64,000 nucleotides of DNA from CAG-791 sp963658695 (GCA_963658695.1 CAVKRN010000005.1:9913-73912); one strand, 5' to 3'; shown: positions 50,889 through 60,569, counted from the stretch's first letter. Numbers and translations: made by a program. The notes: a model not told the origin generated them from the letters alone.

Positions 50889-51449
50889 CTATACAGCCTC
50901 CAATTCCTTCAGTACCTGATACAAGTGTGCCACCGGAAGCCCCACAATGTTGTTGTAGTCGCCTACAATCCGTGTAACATATCGTCCGAAAAGGCCCTGT
51001 ATGCCATACCCTCCCGCTTTGTCCATGGGCTCTGCGGAATCTGCATAGGCCTGCATCTCCTCGACCGTCATCGGTGCCACTTCCACCTGTGTGCACTCCA
51101 CAAAGGACACCGTTTTCTGTCCGCATATAACCGTGACGCCGGTATATACCTCGTGCGTCCGGCCCTGGATTTTGCGAATCATTGCATAGGCAGCCTCGTG
51201 ACTTTTGGGCTTTCCCAGAATCTGCCCGTCTACTGCAACGACAGTATCTGCGCCGATGACCACCGCAGGTTCCTCCTGCCGGCCCGCGATATCACTTGCC
51301 TTCTGCTGGGAAAGAATCCGCACCACCTCCCGTGGCGAGCTGGAGGAAACCACCTCCGGCAGCATACTGGGCTGCACACTCGCCTCAATGCCAATCTGCG
51401 CCAGAAGCTGCACGCGGCGCGGCGATCTTGATGCCAAAATAATCTTCAT
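50889..51449 (-). CDS. maf: Maf-family nucleoside triphosphate pyrophosphatase
   Basis: A house-cleaning enzyme that hydrolyses dTTP/UTP or modified nucleotides. The 186 residues show ILASRSPRRVQLLAQIGI at the start, AVVIGADTVVAVDGQILGKP with the catalytic Asp (about residue 72), and KAGGYGIQG near residue 150. AAGGAG lies six bases before the ATG at 51449; a frame nine codons longer has no site. It follows the GH115 gene by 37 bases, so both may share a transcript. Confidence 0.93.
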   Translation of the reverse strand: MKIILASRSPRRVQLLAQIGIEASVQPSMLPEVVSSSSPREVVRILSQQKASDIAGRQEEPAVVIGADTVVAVDGQILGKPKSHEAAYAMIRKIQGRTHEVYTGVTVICGQKTVSFVECTQVEVAPMTVEEMQAYADSAEPMDKAGGYGIQGLFGRYVTRIVGDYNNIVGLPVAHLYQVLKELEAV

Positions 51450-51486
51450 TTTTTCTCCTTCTGCTTGCAGGCGCATTCACACTCTC

Positions 51487-54400
51487 TCAATTTCCTGCAT
51501 TCGCATCCACTCCCAAATAGCACGTATCCGGCATAACTGTTTCGGGATAAACTTCCAGCTTTTCCAGGATGATTCCCTCTTCCCTTGACAGCAGCTCCAG
51601 GCATTGTTTGCCCGCCTTCAGCGGAAGAACCGTTTTGACGGTGCGTTCCTGATCCAGTACCGCTATGCTCCAGTCCTTATTGGAGCAAAAGCCGATGGTT
51701 CGCGACGCCTCTGCGACTGTGACTTCACAGACGTCCGCATCCCCGACCTTCACGCCAAATGTCTGCGGCTTCTCAAAGCCTGTCGGATTAAGCGGCGCCA
51801 TATGAAACTCCAGAACATAATTTCCTTCTGCCGGAATCTCCACACAGCAGGTAGCCGGCGCATTTTCCTTTGCGGGAGCCTTCAATCCGGAGCCGTACTT
51901 TCCGTAATAGGGCAGTACTTGCCACGATTCACTGGTAAAATCCTCCGGGAAAAGAACCTGAATTCCCTGTCTTCCGCTTCCCGGAAGCGCTGTTTCCTTC
52001 GATCTGGCCAGTATCTCCACCTGCGTTTTCGTCTCATCACTGCCGGTAATGGTAAGCGTGCAAGCTGCTGCCGCAGTCGTCATCCGTTCTCTTTGCACAC
52101 GTACCTGTATCCGGCAAAGCTCTCCCGTCTGCAGGGTCCCATCGTCTGGCATCACATGCAGCCACTTAGGGCAATCGCCCACGCCGGACGCCGGACGCGT
52201 TTCCGACGCGTTTCCGGTGGCGCCTTCCGCCTTACCTACTCCCATATCCCGGTCATTCACCGTTGCACCGGTTTTAAAATGCAGCTCTCCGCTTCCATTG
52301 TTCGAAAGCTCCAGGTAAAACGACTCATTTCCCGCATAACAGAAATCCTCGGCAAGTATCTTTCCCGGACCGTCATAATCCCTCTCAAAGGTCTGCTCCG
52401 CATCCGCTCTCGATACCGACAAAATCGGTGCATCCTGCGGCTCAATTCGCATAATCACCGGATTCCGCCGTCCAAAGTCATTCCACTTGGTAAAGCCGAT
52501 GTGATGCGCCAGCTCCATCCCTTTCCACTTCCCGTCAAGAAAAGCAGCCCACTCTGCGGCCAATGCTCTATCCCTGTCCAGGCACTGCTGCGTAAGATCG
52601 GCAAAACGGTTGGCCTCGGGCCGTCCCTGGGCGGCATAATGATGATTTTTGCCTGCATACAGATGTAGCTGCAAAAGGTTAGTGACCGCCCTGCAGGGCC
52701 ATCCGATCATGCTGTAATAGCCGTCAAACGCCGGTGCCCCTTCCAGATCGTGCAGGATTTTCTCATTGGAATCCTCCAAGCTCTTCACTCTTTGAAGAAG
52801 CCGGTCTGTTTCCAGTTCATGGCAGGGATGAAAGATCTCCGGATGCAGCGATTCCGGGCGACGAAGCGATGCAAGCTGAATGTACTCCTCCAGCACATTA
52901 GCAGCTTCCTCAGCAAGTAAGTCACCAGATCTCTCACCCCTATTCACCGGCCGCTCTGCAGCCGCTTGCATGCGGTCGTCTTCCGGGAACAGCTCCGAAG
53001 CCACCATGCGCGGATATTCCAGATAGCTTTGCGGATTGCTCCTGCCCCATTTCTCATAATCATAGGCAAGATCCATGAAATAGCGCAGCGTCACCTCATG
53101 AAATTTAAGATCCCCAACGTTGACAATCCAAAGCTCTTGTACGCCGTGCTCGTATGCCTCGCACATCTGCTCCCAGATCTGGGAAAACGGCGTCGAATCC
53201 ACCCATTCATAGGATACCGGACCTCCGTGGTAATCCAGGTGGTAATACATCCCATACCCGCCTCTGTGCCGGCGCATGGCTTCGTCCGGCAGTGCCCGCA
53301 AATGGCCGAAATTGTCGTCACTGAGCATGCAGATAACGCCGTCCAGCCCTTCCCAGGAATAGAGTCCCTCCGCAGCATCGGCTCCGTAATAATACCCTTC
53401 CACTTCCTTATATACTGCCAGCATTTCGCGCGTTTCTCGGCGGATGGTGCCGTCTTCTTTGCCTTCACGGATCAGTGCGCGCTGGGCAGAAATGATCTCC
53501 TTCAAAAGCCGGATATTGTCTGCTGCCGGACTGTCCTCTCCGAGTAGCGCAGAGTCCCGTTCGCCCCGCATGCCGATGGTAATCATGTTCTCATAGCTTC
53601 CGCGGTCCTTCAGCGCATCCTGCCAATATCGCAAAAGCCCTTCCCGATTTACCCGAAAGTCCCAGGCATTTCCGTACACAGAGTGTTCCCCCCGCACCTG
53701 ATCCCACTCCTCACTTGCGCGCAGGCACGGTTCGTGGTGTGAAAAACTCCAGATAATACCATACTCATCCGCCAGCTCCATGTCCGCAGGTCCCGGACCA
53801 TCCAGCGGAAAGGAGCTGGTCCACATCGCAGGCCAGAGATAATTGCCGCGAAGCCGCAGCAGCAGCTCAAATACGCAGTCGTACATGGACGCATTGAAAC
53901 CGCCGAAGTGCTCCGTGCACCAGGTCCCAAACGCCGGCCATTCATCGTTGATGAAAAAACCGCGGTATCGCACCGAAGGCTCTCCGGACATGCTGTTCCA
54001 TGTCGCGTCCAGCAGAATGTCCTTCTGTTGCCGCACCGGAACATCTCCCCAATCGGACAACGGTGAAACGCCCATTGCCTCCGACAGAGAAAATAGGCCG
54101 TAAATTGTTCCTCTCTTATCGCTTCCGAGAATCAGGAAAATATCTGACTCACTCTCATGGATTTCTCCTGAAGTCAGCTCTTTTGCCGCCGCCTCTTTTC
54201 CATCCGCAGCTGCAGAGCCTCTCCCCGGAATATACAGCCGAAGGTAGCATTCTCTTCTGCCAGACAGCTTCTCAATAAGTTCCTCCGAGATTCGTCCCTC
54301 CTCCAGGAGGCGATTCGCCAAAGGACTGTGCCCCATGGTAGCTGCCAGAATGACCGGTCCCCCGTTCCATTCCTCGGCGCTTCTTATATGTTCCGGCCGT

Positions 54401-54534
54401 TTGCCGATCACCTTTTCCACATCCAAAGTCACCTTGTCTGCGATCCGTGAAACGCCCGGAAATGCCTCTTTCTCCGTCAAAAATGGAACGGCCGCGCCGC
54501 TTTTTTGTAGCATATGAATTCCTTGTTCCTGCAT
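51487..54534 (-). CDS. Glycoside hydrolase family 115 protein (alpha-glucuronidase type)
   Basis: GH115 enzymes cut alpha-1,2-linked glucuronic or methylglucuronic acid from xylan. The 1015 residues lack a signal peptide, so the enzyme is probably cytoplasmic and acts on imported oligosaccharides. The N-terminal domain (about 1-170) has AATMGHSPLANRLLEEG. The TIM-barrel core (about 170-550) has RYRGFFINDEWPAFGTWCTE, GNYLWPAMWTSSF, ENMITIGMRGERDSAL and MYYHLDYHGGPVSYEW. A helical part and a C-terminal domain with GKYGSGLKAPA follow. AAAGGA precedes the ATG at 54534; the longer frame starts in the divergent intergenic region. No xylan transporter or xylosidase lies in the window. Confidence 0.85.
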   Translation of the reverse strand: MQEQGIHMLQKSGAAVPFLTEKEAFPGVSRIADKVTLDVEKVIGKRPEHIRSAEEWNGGPVILAATMGHSPLANRLLEEGRISEELIEKLSGRRECYLRLYIPGRGSAAADGKEAAAKELTSGEIHESESDIFLILGSDKRGTIYGLFSLSEAMGVSPLSDWGDVPVRQQKDILLDATWNSMSGEPSVRYRGFFINDEWPAFGTWCTEHFGGFNASMYDCVFELLLRLRGNYLWPAMWTSSFPLDGPGPADMELADEYGIIWSFSHHEPCLRASEEWDQVRGEHSVYGNAWDFRVNREGLLRYWQDALKDRGSYENMITIGMRGERDSALLGEDSPAADNIRLLKEIISAQRALIREGKEDGTIRRETREMLAVYKEVEGYYYGADAAEGLYSWEGLDGVICMLSDDNFGHLRALPDEAMRRHRGGYGMYYHLDYHGGPVSYEWVDSTPFSQIWEQMCEAYEHGVQELWIVNVGDLKFHEVTLRYFMDLAYDYEKWGRSNPQSYLEYPRMVASELFPEDDRMQAAAERPVNRGERSGDLLAEEAANVLEEYIQLASLRRPESLHPEIFHPCHELETDRLLQRVKSLEDSNEKILHDLEGAPAFDGYYSMIGWPCRAVTNLLQLHLYAGKNHHYAAQGRPEANRFADLTQQCLDRDRALAAEWAAFLDGKWKGMELAHHIGFTKWNDFGRRNPVIMRIEPQDAPILSVSRADAEQTFERDYDGPGKILAEDFCYAGNESFYLELSNNGSGELHFKTGATVNDRDMGVGKAEGATGNASETRPASGVGDCPKWLHVMPDDGTLQTGELCRIQVRVQRERMTTAAAACTLTITGSDETKTQVEILARSKETALPGSGRQGIQVLFPEDFTSESWQVLPYYGKYGSGLKAPAKENAPATCCVEIPAEGNYVLEFHMAPLNPTGFEKPQTFGVKVGDADVCEVTVAEASRTIGFCSNKDWSIAVLDQERTVKTVLPLKAGKQCLELLSREEGIILEKLEVYPETVMPDTCYLGVDANAGN

Positions 54535-54572
54535 GGTTTTTCCTTTGTTTGTCCTTTGCATATGAGTCACAG

Positions 54573-54606
54573 TTCCCGCGCCTGCGCCAGTAACAGGGTG
54601 GCGGGC
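54573..54606 (+). repeat. CGCCAGT...ACAGGGTGGCGG hairpin module, copy 2
   Basis: GCGCCAGTAACAGGGTGGCG in the GH115/glycosyltransferase intergenic region; CGCCA can pair with TGGCG. Copy 1 is at 5742-5784. Confidence 0.5.
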
Positions 54607-54686
54607 ATCTATACAGCGTTCCTCTAATGTATGATAGAATGGCGCTTGGGTCAAAAGATTTTTATTCTGCATTAATGAGGAATTAT

Positions 54687-56480
54687 ATGAGAATCATCGA
54701 TTATTACAACCTGTTGGCTACATTCTTGGAAGGCATCCTGGTCCTTACCGCCCTTTTCCTTGCAAAGCGTCAGCCCTCTAAGAATACGATACAGAATGCC
54801 GCTGCCGAGTCCGGTAGCGCCGGTGAGTCATCTCGTGTATTCCATGTGCTGTTGGTAGTTCTTCTGCTCTTTGGAAGCTTCCTTCGCGTCTGGAATCTTA
54901 CCGGTCTGCCGGATGGCCTGCAGCAGGATGAGGCTTCCATCGGCTATGAAGCCTTCTGCCTTGCAACCACCGGCATGGATCGCAACGGATTTCACTGGCC
55001 GGTATACCCCATCACCTGGGGCTCCGGCGGCGGAAGTCCGATCATGATCTATCTGAATGTCATCACTACAATCCTGTTCGGCTCCGAGATCTGGTCCATT
55101 CGCATTGTTCCTGCTTTCCTTGGCAGCGTTACGCTCCTTTTGTTCTACCTGCTGCTGCGCAAGGGCTTTGGTAAGCGAACGTCCCTTGCCGGCCTTTTTC
55201 TTCTGGCAATGACTCCCTGGCACATCATTCTTTCGAGGTGGAGTCTGGATTCTAATACCATGCCCTTCTGGCAGGCACTGGCAACGCTTCTTCTGGCCCG
55301 GGCGGTTCTTTGCACAAACCACAAGGTGCAGACAAGGCGATATCTGATGGCAGCGTTCTTTTTCGGCATCTGTCTGTATTCCTACGGCTCTGCCAATGTG
55401 GTGATTCCGCTGACGCTCCTGTTTGCCTGCGTGTATCTCTTGTGCAGCAAGCGCATCACCTGGCCGCAGCTGGGCGGCTGCTTTGCTGTTTTCCTTGTGG
55501 TCTGCCTTCCCCTTGCACTGTTCTACGGTGTGAATTTCCTGGGACTTCCGGAGATTGCAGCGGACTGGATCTCCTTCCCAAGGTTTACCTCCAGCCACTT
55601 TGGCTCTGTTTTCGTTTCCTTTGACCGCACGCTTCCTTCTTCCCTTCTGCACAACGCAAAGGAGCTGGTGCGCACGCTCACCGTCGGCCTCGACGGTGAA
55701 GTATCCTGGAACGCGATGCCCGGCTACTGGACGCTGTACTGCTTCACCTGGCCGGTGACACTGGCCGGTGCCATCGTCTGCATCCGCACTGCCAAGGATC
55801 ATGTCATCCATTGCATCATGCTGTCGGAGCTGGCCGCCGCGCTGGTGTTTTCTCTTTTTATCCAGCAGGACATCAACCGGGAGGTTCTCTTATTCTTGCC
55901 GCTGATCTATTGCATGGTGATGGGATTTCGCTGGCTGTATCTGACCCTTCGCCGGGCCGCCCGGCACTTTCCCGGAAAGGCCTTCTCCGTTCTTCCGTTG
56001 GTCCTTGTTCTGGTTGGCTTTGCCTCCTTTGCCAAGGATTACTACGGCGGAACCTACAACGAAGTCGCCGCAACCGATTTTATGCCCGGCTACGGAGATG
56101 CCATGGTCTATGCCGATCAGTTGGCCTGTGAGAGGGAGTCCGCCGGCAAGAACTGTACGGTGTACTCCACCTATGATCTGGTTGCTTCTCCCTTCATGCT
56201 GACACTGTATTACACCAAGTACGATCCGCAGGATTTCCGCGACACCGTTGTCTACAAGGATCCCGAGGCAGAATTCCGCGTGGCCTCCTCCTTCGGACAC
56301 TTCATCTACGGTCTGCCCGTCGAGGGTGATGCGCTCTCCGCTTTAACACAGGACAGCTATCAGAGTGACATCTTTGTGCTCACAAAAGCCCAGGAGCAGG
56401 CGATGGCTCCCGATCCGGAGCAGTACGACATCGTCACCTTTAAGGACCGGTTTGTGGTTATCAGCCGCAAAGAGGCATAG
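54687..56480 (+). CDS. Membrane glycosyltransferase, ArnT/PMT-like (GT-C)
   Basis: A 597-residue integral membrane protein with about eleven hydrophobic segments. After a first helix and a polar spacer, the first periplasmic-type loop has LPDGLQQDEASIGYEAFC; the acidic pair in QQDE is the usual GT-C metal or carrier site. SRWSLDSNTMPFWQ follows the fourth segment, and a C-terminal soluble domain of about 150 residues starts near SFAKDYYGGTYN. It probably transfers a sugar from a lipid carrier to an unknown acceptor. The start at 54687 follows TGAGGA by five bases; an earlier ATG 60 bases up has no site. Confidence 0.82.
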   Translation: MRIIDYYNLLATFLEGILVLTALFLAKRQPSKNTIQNAAAESGSAGESSRVFHVLLVVLLLFGSFLRVWNLTGLPDGLQQDEASIGYEAFCLATTGMDRNGFHWPVYPITWGSGGGSPIMIYLNVITTILFGSEIWSIRIVPAFLGSVTLLLFYLLLRKGFGKRTSLAGLFLLAMTPWHIILSRWSLDSNTMPFWQALATLLLARAVLCTNHKVQTRRYLMAAFFFGICLYSYGSANVVIPLTLLFACVYLLCSKRITWPQLGGCFAVFLVVCLPLALFYGVNFLGLPEIAADWISFPRFTSSHFGSVFVSFDRTLPSSLLHNAKELVRTLTVGLDGEVSWNAMPGYWTLYCFTWPVTLAGAIVCIRTAKDHVIHCIMLSELAAALVFSLFIQQDINREVLLFLPLIYCMVMGFRWLYLTLRRAARHFPGKAFSVLPLVLVLVGFASFAKDYYGGTYNEVAATDFMPGYGDAMVYADQLACERESAGKNCTVYSTYDLVASPFMLTLYYTKYDPQDFRDTVVYKDPEAEFRVASSFGHFIYGLPVEGDALSALTQDSYQSDIFVLTKAQEQAMAPDPEQYDIVTFKDRFVVISRKEA

Positions 56481-56553
56481 CACTACGCACATCGCTGTTC
56501 ATGCGCCGCGAGGCAGCAAATTCCTTTGCAAATCCGTGCACGCCAACGAAGGT

Positions 56554-56592
56554 TTCTAAGGAAATGCTGGACAAATCAGCATTTCCTTAGAA
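56554..56592. repeat. Palindromic intergenic repeat, copy E (best preserved)
   Basis: TCTAAGGAAATGCTG and CAGCATTTCCTTAGA pair almost perfectly around GACAAAT. It lies between convergent genes, directly beside the M13-peptidase terminator. Confidence 0.75.
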
Positions 56593-56624
56593 AAAAGCCG
56601 CAGGAGTTATTCTCCTGCGGCTTT
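56590..56624 (-). terminator. Intrinsic terminator of the M13 peptidase gene
   Basis: AAAGCCGCAGGAG and CTCCTGCGGCTTT pair perfectly around AATAA on the minus strand, followed by TTTC. It lies 16 bases past the stop. Confidence 0.93.
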
Positions 56625-56639
56625 CAAATGCCGTAACTA

Positions 56640-58790
56640 TTACCAGATCTTTACCCGATCCTCCGGTGCGATGTACATGCCGTCACCCTCCTCAATGCCG
56701 AAGGTCTCATAAAATTCTTCGAACTGTGCCACGGTAACATTCGTACGCAGATAGCCCAACGGATGCTCATCATAGTTGGCACAATAATAGACGTATTCCG
56801 GGGTCGTATTCTGCGCCCATACCCTTGCAAAGGACTTGAAAAACAGAGCATAGTCAAAATCCGGATCCTCCGCCGCCAGGTGCAGCATCACTGCCATGCC
56901 GCCCATGTCCGCGCAGGCCTCTCCCTTATTCTGCTCCCCGCTGCAGGACATATCATCCCAAACGGTAATGGCATCGTAATATGCCACCATCTTGTCCGTC
57001 TTTTCCTTAAACTTCTCCTGATCCTCTTCCGTCCACCAGCTGTTGCGGTTTCCTTCCGCATCGTAGGCAGCACCATCCGGGTCAAAGGCATGCGAGATCT
57101 CATGTCCGATCACAACACCAAGCTTACCGTACACCTCCTCCTTTGGCATATCACTGCTATAAAGAACATCTCCGATAAGCCCGGGAAGGATGTTGATCGA
57201 ATTGGTCTGCGAATCATAAAACGCATTCTGCGTGATCGGTGTGCAGGAATCCCATTTATCCTTATTCACCGGATCGTAGAAGGTAGACAGCATCTTCTGC
57301 GTCTCGTACTCAGAGATCGCTACCACTGTGTCAAAATAACGATCCGGCAGTTCCAAACCATCATACATATATTCGCTCCAGTCGTCCGGATACATGCATT
57401 TGATCCGCATTTTGTCCAGCTTCTCAATCGCTTTTCCCCTGGTAGCCTCTGAGAGGAACTCCTCCTTCTGCAGCATTTCCTTATAACCGCTGATCGTCTC
57501 CTCGATGAGATCATATACATTCTGCTTGTCTTCTTCCGAGACATACTGATCGCAGTAGAGCTTCGCAAGTGGCCATTGCAGCATGGAAGAAACCGTATTG
57601 ACAGCATACTCACTTTCTTCCATATATCCTGTGGATCCCACTCTGGAATTCTGGATATCAATCCGCTTATAGTATGTCTCCTTGTCCAGCAGACTCATTG
57701 CAGATGCCGCCGTATGCGCCAGAAAATAATTCTTGATGCATTCAAGATTACTGTCGCTGATAATTTCATCCAGATGCTCGAAGAAGTCTATTTTCTCGTA
57801 CAGCCACATACCGGGAATCGTTTTCAGTCCATAGGCTGTTGCAGCCTGCTTCAGCAGGGAAAACCAATGGTACTGCTCCAGTTCCTCCGGTGCATAAATC
57901 TGCTCAGCGAGTTTTTCTGATGTTCTTGTAAGAGTATGTTCCTCGTTGGAATAGCAATACTGTGCCATTTGCTGTTCCAGCCAGATGGTATCCTCATAAA
58001 TCCGATCGATTTGTTCCTGCGTATATCCGCATTGCAGAAGGACGATCTCCACCATCTCCTTGCCGCTATCGTAAGACTGTCTTGTATAATCGGACATATT
58101 CTCCAAATCTTCATAATCCGCCGCATCATCCAGAAAGAACTCCGGCGAGCTGATATACAGAATCTTCCGGGACGCATCCTGAGGGCTGGCGATAGGCCCG
58201 AACATCAGAACATCGGAAAACTTGTAATCTGCCTTCGTAATATAGGCCTCCAGATCTGACATATCCTGTATTTCTTCAATATCCTGCAGATAGGGCATCA
58301 GCGGCTCTGTCCCTGCCGCAGCTCTTGCATCCCAGTCCAGAAACTCACTGTATAACGTATGAACAAGCGTTGCGTTATGATCCTCCGCAGAATCCTCCTG
58401 CATAATATCCAGAAGCCGCTCATGAAGGGTGTCTTCAAAGGAAAGAAGATACGCGTTTTCATAGTTGCCGGATTTGATCGGATTCTCCTTCACCCAGTTT
58501 CCGTTTACTGCAAGGTCAAAATGATCCTTCAAATCCACGTCGCCGGTCGCTGCCACATTGGCCTCGATGTTGGAATCCATCCACGGCGTCCCCGTCGTAT
58601 AATCGGTATCAGCGGAAAGTTCCTCCGCATCCTCAGTCTCCGCCTCCTGATTATCCGCAGTCTCCGCTGTGAATGCCTCCTCCGACACCGCAGCCGACGG
58701 CTCCTCCGATCCGGTGCCTGCTGTGCTGCAGCCATACAGCCCTGTCAGCAGCGCTGCCGACAAAAGTAATGCCAACGCTCTTTTCTTCAT
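56640..58790 (-). CDS. M13-family (neprilysin/PepO-like) metallopeptidase lipoprotein
   Basis: A 716-residue zinc endopeptidase displayed on the cell surface. The signal peptide ends in a lipobox GLYGC (Cys near residue 21). An acidic linker follows to about residue 75, then the peptidase M13 N domain (about 80-470) and the catalytic domain with IGHEISHAFDPDGAAYD (HExxH, about residue 565) and GEACADMGGMAV (the third zinc ligand Glu and its ExxxD partner). Family end motifs CANYDEHPLGYLRTNV and a terminal VKIW are present. It is a single gene with AAGGAGGAG before the ATG and a terminator after it. Confidence 0.94.
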   Translation of the reverse strand: MKKRALALLLSAALLTGLYGCSTAGTGSEEPSAAVSEEAFTAETADNQEAETEDAEELSADTDYTTGTPWMDSNIEANVAATGDVDLKDHFDLAVNGNWVKENPIKSGNYENAYLLSFEDTLHERLLDIMQEDSAEDHNATLVHTLYSEFLDWDARAAAGTEPLMPYLQDIEEIQDMSDLEAYITKADYKFSDVLMFGPIASPQDASRKILYISSPEFFLDDAADYEDLENMSDYTRQSYDSGKEMVEIVLLQCGYTQEQIDRIYEDTIWLEQQMAQYCYSNEEHTLTRTSEKLAEQIYAPEELEQYHWFSLLKQAATAYGLKTIPGMWLYEKIDFFEHLDEIISDSNLECIKNYFLAHTAASAMSLLDKETYYKRIDIQNSRVGSTGYMEESEYAVNTVSSMLQWPLAKLYCDQYVSEEDKQNVYDLIEETISGYKEMLQKEEFLSEATRGKAIEKLDKMRIKCMYPDDWSEYMYDGLELPDRYFDTVVAISEYETQKMLSTFYDPVNKDKWDSCTPITQNAFYDSQTNSINILPGLIGDVLYSSDMPKEEVYGKLGVVIGHEISHAFDPDGAAYDAEGNRNSWWTEEDQEKFKEKTDKMVAYYDAITVWDDMSCSGEQNKGEACADMGGMAVMLHLAAEDPDFDYALFFKSFARVWAQNTTPEYVYYCANYDEHPLGYLRTNVTVAQFEEFYETFGIEEGDGMYIAPEDRVKIW

Positions 58791-58805
58791 TGTCTCCTCC
58801 TTAGC

Positions 58806-58842
58806 AAAAAGCCCCGGAACCTTTTAAAGTTTCCGGGGTTTT
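58806..58842. terminator. Bidirectional hairpin downstream of the DUF5722 gene
   Basis: CCCCGGAA with TTCCGGGG, extended by CTTTTAAAG, with T runs on both sides (TTTTTGC on the minus strand, TTTTCCC on the plus). It most likely ends the DUF5722 transcript before the M13 peptidase gene. Confidence 0.8.
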
Positions 58843-58877
58843 CCCTTTTCAAACGCTTTCATGCCTGTTTTGCCCCT

Positions 58878-58926
58878 ATTCGCAAAATTGCTGCTGTGTA
58901 GCTTTTTGCTCATACGGCGTCTTGCT
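58878..58926 (+). repeat. Dispersed repeat, copy d (fullest)
   Basis: ATTCGCAAAATTGCTGCTGT, GTAGC, then TTTTTGCTCATACGGCGTC. Copy e shares the left part, copies a-c the right part. It touches the stop codon of the DUF5722 gene. Confidence 0.6.
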
Positions 58927-60569
58927 CACCTTGGCGTGAGAATGGACGCAATCGGCACGCCGATGATGGCCGAAGCAGCCGCCTGCGTCTCCTGGCTCTC
59001 AGCCGAAATATACCACGTCAGGGCCTTCTTGGCAGTCCCGCTTAGGTTGCGCACGCCCGTTGCCAGTCCCTGGGCAATCTCGACCGGATGGTCCATCTCT
59101 CGGGATAGAATGAAGGCATCAATGTGCTGGTTGTTCAGCGCCTGCGTATAGGCATAGATCACTGCAGCAGCCTGATAATCCTCCGACAAGGCACTGACAT
59201 ACCCCTGCTCGGAGCAGATGATGCTGCGCACCTGTCCGTTGGGTGCGAGCATCGCCGGCGTACACATGAAATCGGTGAAGATCTCAATGTTCGCCATCGT
59301 AATATACGGAGAATTCTGCGTGTGATTTACCTTTGTGGGGTAATTGGTCGCCTGCAGCCACACAATCGGATCGTACAGAGGATAATCATACGGATGCACT
59401 GCCACATCCCAGCCAATATTACCGGTTGCACCAATCTGCTGATTAAACAGCGCCAGCCACGCCTGTCCTGCATAGTGCAGTGCCGAATCAGCAGCCGCAT
59501 ACTCGTTATCCACACAGGTGTATACGCGGCAGTTTGCGTTTTCCGACTTCAGACCATTATAGAAAATGCGAAATGCCTTTGCATATTCAGCTGTAAAGAC
59601 ATTGATACCGGCACTGGCAGACATATAGTGCCAGGGTGATCTGGCATTGATCTCATTACCGACCACCCAGTTGTCTACCGTTCCGTGCCCCGTACCGGAG
59701 AACCGCTGTCCCAGGAAGGATGCAAGCGCCTCCAGCTTCTCTACGGCCGCCTGATCCACGGTGTTAAACGCATAATAATTCTGCGCTGTATTGTCTCTTG
59801 CCAGCGGATGCACGTAGGTTCCGCCCGCCTTCCAGTTGTTCAGTAAAATGAGCGTCACCTGAATTCCCTGGTTATTCATCATCGGAACCAGATTATCCAG
59901 CTGTCCCACAGCCGCCTGGCTGAAGGTGTAGGTTTTTCCGTTGTAGTTATAGGTAATGCCTGTACCGGAAAGAATATCTCCCACCAGGACATTGTATGTA
60001 ATCTGCTGGATTCCGGATGCCTTCAGCGTTCCTCTTGTCAAAAGCGTGGATTCCGGAAGGAGTCCCTTCTTGCCGTGATCCCTTCTGGCGCTTGTATGCG
60101 TTGCAATGGCCTCCGGATTCTGAACATAGATCGCATTGGATACTGCTACATAAGCACCGCCTTTTTTCACACAGACAGTAAACTTCCTGTAGAGATTCGA
60201 TGACGCCGTATTCTTATTCAGAGGAAAAACAAAGGTTGCTCCCGCCCCGGCCTGCGCCACCGCCACTTCTGTTCCGGCATTGTCTGCCTGATTCACCGCA
60301 CTGGCCAGCAAATGATAAACGCCGTCATCCGAGATCGGAATGGAGGTTGCCTTGGCAGTAACCACCACGTTATTGCCCTGAATGAGCGCTGCCGTATTGG
60401 TCACAGCGTACGCTTCCGCAGCCTCTGCCTGCAGCGCCGCCGCTGCAAAACGATCTCCCTCTGTGCCGGCAGACGACACGGCCCCGGCCATCATCAGTCC
60501 TGCACACAGCACAACCGATGCTGCCACCGCCGCTGCCGCAGCTCGCAGGATTCCCTTCCTGTTCCTCAT
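58926..60569 (-). CDS. DUF5722-like secreted glycosidase-type protein
   Basis: A 547-residue exported protein. The signal segment is Ala-rich (ILRAAAAAVAASVVLCAGLM). An Ig-like part (about 55-155) precedes a TIM-barrel-like domain, in which WVVGNEINARSPWHYM holds a Glu in the position of a glycosidase acid/base and IICSEQGYVSALSED a second Glu like a nucleophile. This pattern is that of DUF5722, a family without a characterised reaction that I recall as common in gut Clostridia. The start at 60569 follows GGAGAGG by three bases. It is the last gene after the GT4, SDR and ABC genes, which suggests a role in turnover of the exported glycan. That role is inference. Confidence 0.72.
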   Translation of the reverse strand: MRNRKGILRAAAAAVAASVVLCAGLMMAGAVSSAGTEGDRFAAAALQAEAAEAYAVTNTAALIQGNNVVVTAKATSIPISDDGVYHLLASAVNQADNAGTEVAVAQAGAGATFVFPLNKNTASSNLYRKFTVCVKKGGAYVAVSNAIYVQNPEAIATHTSARRDHGKKGLLPESTLLTRGTLKASGIQQITYNVLVGDILSGTGITYNYNGKTYTFSQAAVGQLDNLVPMMNNQGIQVTLILLNNWKAGGTYVHPLARDNTAQNYYAFNTVDQAAVEKLEALASFLGQRFSGTGHGTVDNWVVGNEINARSPWHYMSASAGINVFTAEYAKAFRIFYNGLKSENANCRVYTCVDNEYAAADSALHYAGQAWLALFNQQIGATGNIGWDVAVHPYDYPLYDPIVWLQATNYPTKVNHTQNSPYITMANIEIFTDFMCTPAMLAPNGQVRSIICSEQGYVSALSEDYQAAAVIYAYTQALNNQHIDAFILSREMDHPVEIAQGLATGVRNLSGTAKKALTWYISAESQETQAAASAIIGVPIASILTPR

